NCBI GenBank assembly: GCA_021613535.1
Contig: CP075492.1
Span: forward strand, 1,178,001 to 1,242,000
Length of the DNA stretch: 64,000 bases
Direction: 5' to 3'
Source: Adineta vaga
Taxonomy: Eukaryota > Rotifera
The notes below the pieces were generated by a model. It did not search any database. It was not told the DNA's origin and was given only the letters and a program-made list of their open reading frames with translations. A program made the translations under genes and the position numbers. Of this stretch, positions 11,770 through 22,858 are shown piece after piece (position 1 is the stretch's first letter; every line of letters begins with the position of its first letter).

Positions 11770-12660
11770 AAATGGAATTTCAAAGTTCTTAGATGAATTA
11801 CTTCGACTAACATTTGATAAATATGTCTGTACCATAACAGTTATTGATGTTGCCAATTTAATTCGTATTCTTGAAATATTTGTTGAAAATGGTTGTTTTA
11901 AATCAACAATCTGATGTGCGCAATGATGCTTTTTAGTTATTCTGCTAAAAAATCATTACCGTTTAGAGAAAGACCACGTATACCAGATGCTGTGCCTGAT
12001 TGAGAGAAAACTCACTTTCTTTCATCGAGTTGAGTAGCCATTTGATATTCAGAAGAATGCTTTTTAGCTATTCTGCTCAAAAATCATTACCGTATAGAGA
12101 AAGATCACGTATAGCAGCTGTTCTCCATTCTTCAAAGAAAACTCACTTTGTTTTGTCGTACTAAATGATCATATGAAATGAAACAAGGTAGGTGAAAGAC
12201 ATTTATGGGTGACCGCTTAAGAAGAGATGCATAGCTACGTTAAATGGAGCATTGTTGAGAAAACATTTTTCAGTCTGCTGCTCAAGCTTTCATTAGGAGT
12301 AAAAACATATTTGAGTGCGAAGTTTCCATTTCTAGGATGAACTTAGCATAGCTAGTTCGAAAATGTGCTGCTGATATTTATCGTCGCGAGTGAAAGATTG
12401 TCCTGTTGTCAATTCAATTTGTTATCAGAAATGATGTAACAAGTGAGTATTGATATTGAGACCTTACAGATCATAAAGGTGTACCTACTTTGAAAAAGCC
12501 TTTTGCACAGTCACTGTCAGATGAAAATATGAAACATAATGGTGTTATTCGTATCTTGGAAGGAGGATTAATGAATATATGTTTCGGTATACAAGTTCCT
12601 GTCGATTATTGTTGAATTTCGGTGATAAACGACATCTATCGAAGTTTATTAGGATCTGAT
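11770..12660 (+). other. Possible decayed coding sequence, unrecognised
   Basis: Short stretches read like protein but are split among frames and interrupted by stops, for example one near 11795-11910 (LLRLTFDKYVCTITVIDVAN) and one near 12470-12655 (PTLKKPFAQSLSDENMKHNG). No family is recognised. An internal direct duplication lies at 11926-12160. Confidence 0.25.
11926..12160 (+). repeat. Two-copy direct repeat, unit about 127 bp
   Basis: ATGCTTTTTAGTTATTCTGC at 11927 and ATGCTTTTTAGCTATTCTGC at about 12055 begin two diverged copies that share AAAATCATTACCGT, TAGAGAAAGA.CACGTATA and GAAAACTCACTTT. Confidence 0.75.
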
Positions 12661-13041
12661 GAGTTCAGGTTTTATTTTAAGTAATAGGAACATGAAAGTA
12701 AAAGTTCGACAAAAAGACTATCATCTACATGATTCTAGTTTCTCAATGATGTTCATTCGGTACTCTAGTGACACTCCGTTCTCTAGATCATCGCATCACT
12801 TAAAAGGAACTTTGCACGCCTTCTCGAGAAACAGAAATAACTAGATAGCATCTCGACTTCGCCTAAAATGCAAGAAGAGATACGAAGTGTATCACATGCT
12901 CAAACGTTTAGTTTTGTCGAAAAAATCAAGAGTGAAATTTGTCATTTTTAAAGATACTTTATATACGAACGGAATGCCTTGATTAAGTTTGGAAAACAGA
13001 TGATAATCATTTTGCTAATTTTTGTGCTTCAGATATAAAAG

Positions 13042-14373
13042 ATGTGCGCCGCGAGGGAAGAAAGGAAGTGCTTTGATCGTCTTCGTCGTTTTGGAAAGTT
13101 TTTTATCGAGTGTAATTTATTCAAAACGGACTCTACGGATAGAGAGACGGTTTACATTCAACAATGGTCTACACGGATCTATATTGCTTTACTTCTTTTA
13201 TCCATGTCCATTTTGTTAACCTATAACGGATTACATAATACCATGGAATTGGTTGAACTGCAAAATCCTTCTGTAGAATTCTACTTACAATTGCAGAAGA
13301 CCCACAATGATGTGAGTTGTCCGTGCACTCAAATCTCTGTTGCATATGGGTCATTCGTGGAATTAAGTCCCATTTATCATGCGATCTGTTTTAGTGATTT
13401 TATCTCACAAACATGGATCGATCTACTCGTCGATAATAGGACGGCCATGCGTTACCCAATAGACTTTCGTTCTTCGGCCAGTCTGCAATTTCAGGTATTA
13501 CGAGAATTATGTAGTCGATCGCGCACGGTTTTAAATAATAATATTCAATCATTTTATAATACAAAGCTCATCTCCGGCTATTTGACGAGGGAAAATTTAT
13601 TACTTATTGATACAGAGGCGGTCATAGATACGCTTAAAAAACGTATATTTGAAGATTTTCAGCAGCCAATTCTATTTATTCGCCCATTAATGATAGACAA
13701 TCTAATAGCGTCTGGAATTCAAACAGCAGGTCTTTTAGGTTATTACCCGCAGAACAATATACCTGACGCCATCTTTGTGATCACTAACTATCACAGAGGC
13801 GCATCTTGTGAATACAGCTGCACTTGTGATAACGCTGACACTTGTGCTGTGCCGGCAGTCTTCTACAACGACACCTTATTCAGTATTCAACAACAATTTT
13901 GCTATATTGATGGAGTAACAAGAACGCCATTTGCAATGAAAAACTGGTTTGTAGGTTGTTGGGCTTTAGGTTCACTTCTACTCTCATCAGTAGAAAGCAG
14001 TTTTTTGAACAATCAAACTGCCCTTGAATTGATTGCTCTGCATTCCAACTGGTCGTCCAGTTTGATTTTGCCAACTGTTTTAAACCTGAACGTATCGCAA
14101 CAGGCAAATAAAAGCAATAATACTTTCAATGATCTTCTTCAGAATTTATTCGTTGAGGAATTACTGCCGGTGATCAATTATTCCCTTTATTTTACAGAAT
14201 GTCGACCACGATCATGCTTTTATTTGATGACGCGAAGTTCAAATATTCTCTATATATTTACTTCGCTTCTTGCTCTCTACGGAGGCCTATCGATCGTTCT
14301 TCAATTTCTCGTTCCATATATAGTCACTTGATCGAACGCTTGAAACATCAGAACGTGCCAACAGTCGATACTG
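13042..14373 (+). CDS. Two-TM cysteine-rich family, unit 2
   Basis: The frame 13042-14331 codes for 429 residues: a basic cytosolic N-terminus (1-46), TM1 (about 47-68), an ectodomain of about 320 residues with many N-glycosylation sites, and TM2 near 405-428. Family signatures are CPCTQISVAYGSF, the LQFQVLRELC helix, a CSCTC-type pair followed by a GC turn, and the C-terminal C-x3-SC block before a glycine-rich TM2 (LYGGLSIVLQFLVP). No ligand-binding or enzymatic family is recognised. A TGA at 14329-14331 ends this frame just after TM2. Another frame continues through LIERLKHQNVPTVDT to a phase-1 donor (G|GTGAGT at 14373/14374) that fits unit 3. Either the gene ends here or a one-base shift separates unit 2 from its splice partner. 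Confidence 0.75.
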
Positions 14374-14703
14374 GTGAGTTTACAGCAATCCTTTTTGAGT
14401 ATCATTAACGTTCGTTTCTAATATAGCATTATACTCTAATTTTTCTGATACTTATAAAATGAATCATTTCTTACTTGATTCTGTCTCTCTTTTCTAAAGC
14501 CGCCTTTAAGATCGATAACTAGTGCAAATCTAAGATCGTTTTCATCTAATAAGACGGTCAAACATAATTTATCGTATCACACCTGTCACTTACCGAGATA
14601 AATTTAGCTATGAGGAATTTCATAATTTGCAAATAATATCTGTTGCTAGTGTTACGAAAGTTCATTTTCTCTTTTTTAACTCTAAATTATTTATTCTGAG
14701 TAG

Positions 14704-16026
14704 AAGTGATGGAAAAAAGAACTTCGTGGCGACAACAAATACGTGTCATGACTGGTTCCTTATGGGGTTTACTTACCAAATTGAATATGTTCAAATCCTC
14801 ACATCGACAAGAACCATCCGACATCAAAGAACAACGTTGGACGACGCGAATCTTCATTATATGTCTCGTTATTGGATTTATCATTCTTACATTTTATACG
14901 ATGCTGAGTGTTCAAACAAAACTGATTGAAGTAAAGAAGCCATCACTTGAAACCGTACTCTACTTGAAATCACAGCGCGAATTTAATTCTTCTCTTCAAT
15001 GCCCATGCACACAGATTAATACTCCTTATGGAAAATTTCTACAACTTCAACCGTCTTATCATCAAGTGTGTTCAAGTCTATTCATAACGACGCCATTCTT
15101 GTATTATTTGCGTGCTTTACTCCAAATTCCTCCTCTATATATGCGCAATAAACCTGATTTTCGTTTCACTTTTCAATTACTTTTCTTGTTGCAAAATTTA
15201 TGCAAGTTAACGAACAACACGATTTACAGTTCACTCGATACATTCCGTCAAACTCAGTTAGTAACAGCTGATCTCCTCTCCGTCGATATCTTTAATTATC
15301 AGATGAATACTACCATTCAACAATTTAAGTCAAGATTGGGGGATACTTTTGTAAGTTTTTTTCAACTTATCCGTAATATCAGCTACGTCAATCAAATTCT
15401 TGTTAATTCAAATAATCCTCATTACAATTTCATTGGTTCATTTCCCAATATTATTACTTTTAGTATTAAAAGTTATAGCGGTGTAAGTGGTAATTCGTCG
15501 TATACATGTTCGTGTGCAATTGATATCGATTGTAAAACAAATGTAGCCTTATTCGGTGCAGATTCTAATCGGACCCCTAAATATCTAGTACCTGGTTTCT
15601 ACAAGGCCTGCTCCCCTCTTGAGTCACTACTCCATTCAACCCTCGAATGTTTCTATGATAATAGCAAATGTTTCACCGACATAATCAATTTTTACAATGC
15701 AGCATGGTTTCAGTATTCTACACGACTCAATTCATCTTTATCTAGTCGATTTATAACAAATAGTTCGATAGGCATTCTACTGTTCGAACTCTTTATTGAA
15801 AATTGGAGTCAACTATTGAATTACTCATCCTATTTTAGTCAATGTCAACCAGCATCATGTTCCTACAAGATTCTAGGGCGTAATAGTTTAGTCGAAACTA
15901 TTACGATAATCATTGGTCTTGTCGGCGGACTTTCGGTATCTCTGCGTATCACTGTTCCCTTCGTCATGATGACTTGCTTTGCGATTATTCATCGACGAAC
16001 ACGCCAAGGTGCGGCTACTCCGCCGA
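14704..16026 (+). CDS. Two-TM cysteine-rich family, unit 3
   Basis: This is the best preserved unit, about 440 residues, open throughout. Order: basic N-terminus, WTTRIFIICLVIGFIILTFY as TM1, CPCTQINTPYGKF, QLLFLLQNLCKLT helix, the CSC-x7-C pair, PGFYKACSPLESLLHSTLEC, CQPASCSYKILGR, then TM2 with GLVGGLSVSLRITVPFV and a basic tail. The 5' boundary is a TAG acceptor at 14703 (two bases before GTG-ATG). The 3' boundary is A|GTAAGT at 16026/16027. Both are phase 1, so the unit is a symmetric exon that can be duplicated in frame. An ATG at 14709 could also serve as a start if unit 2 is separate. The two-TM topology with a large disulphide-rich ectodomain resembles trimeric channels such as DEG/ENaC only in outline. 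Confidence 0.8.
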
Positions 16027-16084
16027 GTAAGTAAATCTGTTTCTATTCATCGAAATAGTCAAAGAAAATAAGAATCTTTTTTAG

Positions 16085-17354
16085 TTTCTATCTTGGCGCG
16101 ACTTGTAGCAGTCCTCAGGCAAGTTCTACATTGGTTGAAAAAACTAAATGTTTTCGATAATTCGACTCTAAACACACCTAATCATGTCAAACAACAACAA
16201 CAACAAGCAACGTACGTCTATTTAATTCTTCTTTCTGTTGCATTAATTATTCTTGTGATTTACAATTCGCTAACGTATTATACAACAACATTCACAGTGA
16301 TCAATCCATCTCTGGAACAATATAAGCAGTTGGAACAACAATATAGTATGGATAGTATCGATTGTCCATGTTCTCAGTTAGCGATCTCATATTCATCGTT
16401 TATTGAGTTCGAATGCAATTTTCATCTGGTGTGCGAGAGTCATTTTATTTCTCAAGAATATTTACAAGAACTCTTTTTACTGTACAATTCACTAGACGTA
16501 GAAAATGCAGCAGCAAACGCATTTACACTTCACGGCACAATCTTTTCACATTTTCAAGTGCTCCGGTCTCTGTGCAATCTCGCTAAGGATGCTATCAATG
16601 TTGCTCGACAAAACTACCTCATTTCATTCTTTATCTCTGCCTCGTTGATCAATTATAACCTGTTCGATAAACAAATGAATGCGTCTTTGATCAGTTTAAA
16701 TCAACATTATCCGATCATTATTTAAATAATCTTCAATTAATTCGCGGTATGATGCAAAGCAATGCATTTGTGTCACTCTACTCGACAAATTGGTATCCTG
16801 TCTTGAACAATTGGAGTAATTGGAATTATTTTTCAACAATTTATATGAAACCACAACATTATGGTAACTGCAATTGTTTGACATCGTCTGCTTGCAATCA
16901 ACCATCAGTACCTTTCATTCAAGGATATCTTGTTGGATGCACTCCACTCGAAGCAGTTCTTCATAGTTCGATTGAATGCATGTACGAACAAGCTTGTATC
17001 GATCGTTTAACTATGTACTTGAATCTGTCTTCCTCCACACCGACACCGTTGAATCAGAGTGAAACTCGCTTTTTATCAAATGATACTGTTGATTCAATTG
17101 TTCAGCAAATGTTTATAGAAACATGCTCATCAAATGTATCGTATAATCAATTCTTTCAACAATGTCGTCCTCTTTCATGTTCAGTTACGCTTATCAAACG
17201 AAACAGTTTAACTGTTGTTATCACCGCACTACTGAGTCTTTATGGAGGACTGACAACTTTTCTTAAACTTGTTGTTCCTGTTCTTATCTTTTCATTACAC
17301 AAGTTAGTCAAAAAATGGAAACAAAGAAGAGCAATTCAAATATACACGCCCTAA
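16085..17354 (+). pseudogene. Two-TM cysteine-rich family, unit 4 (one frameshift)
   Basis: A short intron (16027-16084, ending TTTTTTAG) joins it in phase 1 to unit 3. The first part runs to TAA at 16723-16725 and contains TM1 (YVYLILLSVALIILVIYNSL) and CPCSQLAISYSSF. The second part, in another frame (readable from about 16704), resumes with LNNLQLIRGMMQSN and carries the CNC-x7-C pair, GCTPLEAVLHSSIEC, CRPLSCSVTLIKR and TM2. A single-base shift near 16700-16720 separates them. The unit ends with a normal TAA and no donor, so it closes this gene; AATAAA lies near 17430. The shift could be a real mutation or a consensus error. Confidence 0.7.
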
Positions 17355-19059
17355 TTTAAAATGTGCTTACGTGTAAATAACAAAACAAAACGCTTATGCT
17401 TATGCTTATTGTCAATTATTTATCGATAAAATAATAAATAGACGCACTAAAACTTGTGAATGCTATCTAGTAATACATAGACATTGAGACGATTAAAAAC
17501 AAATGATCTTTTTTGTTCTATAACAAGTTTCAAATAATTAAACATATTGACAACATACAAACATGTACTAGTACAAAAAGTACTCTTGGAGTTTTTGAAT
17601 CCCATGCTTTCTTTATTTTCTGCAATCGTTCTACTAATGGTCATTCCAGTGACCAAGAGGAGGGGGGGGGGGGGTAAAGGGTTAATCGATAATCTAATCT
17701 TAGTCGACTAGACATGTCAAGATCTATTGTTTATTGAAAGTTTAAATATAAGCAAAGATTTCTATCACAGGGTGAGTCCAGCATGCCAAGATCCAGATTT
17801 CATCCCAGCTAAAAGAATCATCAGTTGGCTTTAACTCTGCTACAGTCGTTCGAATAATTCCCTCGACTGTAAGGAGGGTCATATGAAAAAAAATAGTTTG
17901 TTTGTTTGTTTAAGTCAGGGTCACAGGTCAAAGGTCACACCCATAAAAAATCTTTTTACAAAGTTTGACCGAAGGTTTCCGGGGGTGGGGAATCCGAATC
18001 TATCATTAGTTTTCTAAAACTTTGAAGTGAGTCCTTCAGGTTAGCATTGGGTAAATATCATCCTCTCTCAGTTGGCTATTATTGCTAATATTTCTGGTAG
18101 CGTCATCATTCCCATCGAAAAAAGGATTTGAATGTCTGTTATAGCAATAAATAATTATACTATATAATGAAGAGATCTCAATGTCACATCAAATAGGAGC
18201 AATCCATGTACACTTTCAAAATAGTGTCTAGAATGTCTTTTATAAGTGACATCCTGCTGGGCATAGGTCTAGAAGAAATTAAACTTATTCTGTTTTATTT
18301 TTCTGTGGTTGTATATCTTCTACATTAATCAGAATATGAATTATTAGGGTAATATATGAGGGTGAGGATCATGGTGTGGGTATGAGGGTGACGGTGTAGG
18401 TATAAGAGTGAGGGTTTGATGTTGAGGGTGTGGATATAACGGTGAGGATGTAGGTATGAGGGTCAGGGTGTATATATGGGGTTCAGGGCTAAAGTGACTA
18501 AAAGGATTAAAGGCGCCAAAAGAGATTTAAAGGACTAAAGCTACTAAAGGGGACTGCACGGACTAAAGGCTTAATTAACATGGACAGAAAACTAAAACAG
18601 GATGAGTTTGATTTCTCGTGGACACCTCCTGCTGGAAGTTAAACGAAACTTCACCGTAAAGAAAATGATGGAAATAGAAGATGATGAGGATATTCATATG
18701 AAAATGAGGATGCGTGATGAAGAGAATTCTTTTGATGACAAAATGTTAATAATTGAAAATATCTGGTCAAGTTAGAGCTGTTATGATGTATTTGAAGTCC
18801 CATTAGACTGAATTCAGAACAGACGAATAGTGGAAGTGTTTATATATTGTATATATATATATATATATATGTGTATATTTTTTAAAATTGGACGATATCA
18901 GCATAGGATTTTGTATTGCTCATTCAGATAAAACTGCTGGATGAGTTCTTCCGATACCGACAGATGCGAAGAGTAACTCTGCCTTCCACAGTCGAGGGTT
19001 AAGTGAGTCGAAGCGACGAACGTTACTTGTATATATAGATAAATATTTATTATTATTCT
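17355..19059. other. Intergenic with simple repeats
   Basis: No gene is recognised. It holds a 13-base G run at 17662-17674, a (TTTG) run near 17893-17912, a G-rich minisatellite at 18355-18492, a series of GACTAAAGG-like words at about 18490-18575, and a (TA) run at 18849-18872. Confidence 0.7.
18355..18492 (+). repeat. Interstitial G-rich telomere-like minisatellite
   Basis: About ten degenerate units of the form GAGGGTGTGGGTAT / GAGGGTGAGGAT run in one strand orientation. Unlike the hairpin copies elsewhere, no C-rich arm follows. It may be a degenerate telomeric tract or a slipped expansion of the dispersed motif. Confidence 0.65.
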
Positions 19060-20075
19060 TTGATTAGCTTCGACTTGTGTTCGTATAAAAAAAATCTATT
19101 TCAATCAATCAAACAAATAATAAAAGAATTAAATATATTTAAAAGTATTCCTCCATCAACAAATGAAGATAAACTTCGTCGAGAATGTTATATAACCAGA
19201 ATCTATATAATGATATTAATTTCAAGTATAATGATTATTATTATTTCTACAATAACTACCGGACAAACAGCTTATTTTCGTATAAAATCACCATCTTTAA
19301 ATGATTTTATATCTCTTAATCGTCAAACATTTGAAACAAAGGAATTTTATTATCGAAGATTTCAAAAGAACAATATCATCATCATTTCAAATAACATTAA
19401 ATTTAATTAAAACAAACTTTGAAATTAATCAATTCATAACACCAATTAATTCACGATTTTCATATTCAATAAGAGGTGCAGTTGATCTTGCATTAGGTAT
19501 AGTTGAATACTCTCAACAAGACACATTTCATTGTTTATCATTACAAAATAGAAATGTTTCTCAATGTAAATGTCATGCAACATCTCCCGATGTATGTTAT
19601 CGACATAGAAGTATATTTGAAAATGATACTTCTAATCCTATTCCAGGAATGTTTCAAACATGGTTTCCTCTTCAATCACTTTTAATGTCAACATTGGAAT
19701 ATTTATATAATAAAACATGTCTTGATCAAATTCAACAATTGATAATTTCATCAAAGAATTTAACTTTATTAAAATCATTTACATCATCAAATATTGATAC
19801 ATTAGCAAATAATCTTTTTATTCAATCAAGGAATAATCAAAGTTTATTTGAATCTTATTTTAATCAATGTCATCCATTAACATGTCAATATACAGTTTAT
19901 ACTCGATTAAATTTTATTTATATTATTACAAAAATTCTTGGATTAATTGAAGGTATTAATATTATTCTTTGTCTCTTTTTACCATTTCTAGTTATCTTTT
20001 TTCTTAAACTTATCAATATTATTCGACAAATTAAACGTACCGGAATACGACAAGCAACTGTATTTCAAAGACGAC
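19060..20075 (+). pseudogene. Two-TM cysteine-rich family, unit 5 (internal deletion)
   Basis: N-terminal basic segment and TM1 (YITRIYIMILISSIMIIIIS) lie in the frame from 19060. The frame then breaks near 19330-19400. The section with the CPC motif and the FQ-x-L-x2-LC helix is absent: the sequence jumps from SLNDFISLNR to the block equivalent to residue ~215 of unit 3. The downstream frame (from 19301) is intact through the CKC-x7-C pair, CHPLTCQYTVYTR and TM2. It ends at a phase-1 donor, C|GTAAGT at 20075/20076, that splices into unit 6. A deletion of roughly 300 bp plus a shift is the simplest reading. The 5' limit is uncertain; a GATTAG acceptor ends at 19067. Confidence 0.65.
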
Positions 20076-20121
20076 GTAAGTAATTTAATAGAAAATGTTT
20101 ATAATAACTGATTTATCTTAG

Positions 20122-22858
20122 AATTAATCAATCATATTCATTCGATCTTCAAATCTACTAAACAATATTTAATTGAATTAAATCTTTTTCCAACTATTCC
20201 ATCATCACAAGACCCAATTATTCTTGAAAGAAATCGACATACAACTCGAATATATTTAATTTTATTAACTACAGGATTGATTATTTTAACTCTATATGGA
20301 TTATTAAGACAAGATACGAACATAATCATTATTAAATCTCCATCAATTTCAAAATATCATGAATTATATTCTCGATATCCTCTTACATTGAAATGTCCTT
20401 GTAGTAATACAGCAATTAAATACAAAACAATTCTTACTCAAATTCAACCTCGATATCATGAAATATGTTCAAGTATTTTTGTTTCATCTCAATGGCAAGA
20501 AAGCATAGACACAGGAGTGTATCAATTTCAATCGGATTTCTCCAATCATATTGATTATCGTAAGTTAATTCGTATTCAATTTCAAGTATTAGCACAATTA
20601 TGTACTTTATCTCAGACAACAATAAATGCATCATTAACAAGATTTGGACAAAATAATTTTATTACATCAGTTCTCATTTCATCTGCTGAATTTCATTTTC
20701 GAATAGAAACTATACTTGAACAATATAAAATATCAATATCTCAACAATTTATGGAAACAATAAAATTAATTCCACTAACAAATTATGGAAATCAACTTGC
20801 AACAGGCTTTTTATCGAATTGGATATTTACTGCCATACATTTTGTTCATGAGTATAATGTGTCTCTTTATAACGGGCAAACAATACTTGTATTTACTAGA
20901 CCACGAACATATGATGAAAATGCTTGTTCATGTAGAATACAAACAATTTGTTCAACACTATCCTATATTGTGGTTTCTATTTATGGTTCAAGATATAACA
21001 TAGCGGTACCAGGATTTCATATCGGTTGTCTTTTTTTTTGATTCTCTTCTTCAATCGACTTTAACTTGTCTCTATAGTCCATCATGTTTAAGTACTATAC
21101 AAGCAAATATTTATCAAATCAAACCCAATAAAGCAAACATTCTGACGTATTCTTCATTATCACCACCAAATACAACTATTGAAACATTACTTAATCAACT
21201 TTTTGTTTCTCAATGGCTTCAAAACACATCATTTGATCATTATTTCAATGAATGTGCACCTCAATCTTGTCAATATTCTTATTTAATACAATATAATATA
21301 ATTTATGTAATTACAATGTTAATCGCTGTTTTTGGTGGTTTAACTAAAGGATTACATTTCATTGTGTATTGTTTAGAATTAATATTCAGGAAGTTGATTA
21401 CAAATCGAAAGAAAACAAATTCAATAAAACCATGTCCAGATATTGAACAGTCAGTTGATTCTATCATATCAATTTCTCAGGTGATTATCTTTTTTGATTG
21501 AGTATTTTCTCTAAGTTTTGCAATTTCTTTTTAGGCTGATACGATTCCGATTCGTAATTCAATGAAATTTGTTCGACAAAGAAAATATATAAATCGAACA
21601 ATTCTAATCTGTTTGATTCTGTTCGCTATTGGTGCGTTAATAACAATTTTTGTCATGTTACTTAAAAATCAAAAGAAAGAAGAAGAAGAAATTATTCCAA
21701 CAAGTACACAAACTACTTTTATAACAAGCAACAGTACTGATACTATCACGGAAATATCAAGTATGTTTAAATAAAAAGACAAATCCGTTGATGATAATTG
21801 ATCCTTTTTTTTTAGATACTTGTTATATGACGTTAAAACATGAATTTAAGACTTATCCAATTGGAGGTATAAATCCCGTATCAATGATTACGGGTGATTT
21901 CAATCGAGATTCAATGATAGATTTAATTGTGGCTAATTCAGATTCAGATTCATTGAGCATAATGTTAGGAAATGGGGACGGAACATTTCAAATACCTTAT
22001 ATTTTTTCGATAGGAAATGGTTCTCGTCCACAACAAATCAAAACAGCTGATTTTAATAATGATACGTTACCCGATTTGAGTAAGTGCTTTTTCTTTTAAG
22101 AGAAAAAAAACAAAACAAAAAAGAAACTTTCTTCAAACTTATTTTCAGTTGTTACATTAGAAGGAACAAATGAAATAGTGATTTTCTTTGGTATTGCAAC
22201 AAGCAATCTATTTAATTTATCATCTTATATTTTTCCTTTCTATAATTACAGCAAAATACCGAATGCAATTGAAGTTGCTGATATGAATTTTGATGGATTT
22301 ATGGATTTAGTTATTAGTTCTCCGGAAAAAAATTCATCTTATCAGGATAAATTGAATATTTTCGTAAATAATGGTGATGGATATCAGTTTGATCTTGCAT
22401 TTGCATATATTATTAGGGATTACAATAATATTTTAGGGATAGCCATTAAAGGTATCAATGAGGGGAAAATTGGATTTCATGTCTGCAATGGTAATAGTTT
22501 TGTACAAGAGTTTATTTCTTACAAGGATAACGATCTGATAATCTATACACACAATACTCAACATTATCTTTATGGACATCCAACGATGATTATAAAAGGA
22601 AATTTTAACAATGATTCACTTGATGATATAGCTGTTTTAACATGTAATGGTACATTAACTGTATATCTCGCATTGAGTAATCAAGTATTTGATACAAATT
22701 ATTTATCATTCAAGATGAATACAAGTAATAATTATAGTCAATGTTTTCATTCATTACGAATAGTCGATTTGAATCAAGATGCTAAAGATGATATCGTTTT
22801 TATTGATACAGAAATGAATCAAATACGAGTTCTATTAGGTTCTCCCTGTGCTGAATAA
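20122..22858 (+). CDS. Two-TM cysteine-rich unit 6 fused to a TM-FG-GAP protein
   Basis: Exons by eye: 20122-21480, 21535-21760, 21816-22079 and 22149-22858. The first exon is a family unit with RIYLILLTTGLIILTLY as TM1, CPCSNTAIKYKTI and the PGFHIGC block. A run of nine T at about 21031 then shifts the frame (apparent stop 21039-21041), and the frame resumes with LLQSTLTCLYSPSC, CAPQSCQYSY and TM2. Exon 2 joins in phase 0 and encodes a third TM (about 21598-21660) and an acidic/Thr-rich stalk. Exons 3 and 4, joined in phase 1, carry FG-GAP repeats (DFNRDSMIDL, DFNNDTLPDL, DMNFDGFMDL, DLNQDAKDDI) ending GSPCAE. The T-run shift may be a sequencing error, since everything after it is intact. 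Likely a cell-surface protein. Confidence 0.72.

Noticed and set aside
17924-17940. GGTCA-GGTCAAAGGTCA-like nuclear receptor half sites
   Set aside because: Isolated in a gene-free, repeat-rich region over 1 kb from any start; likely chance.
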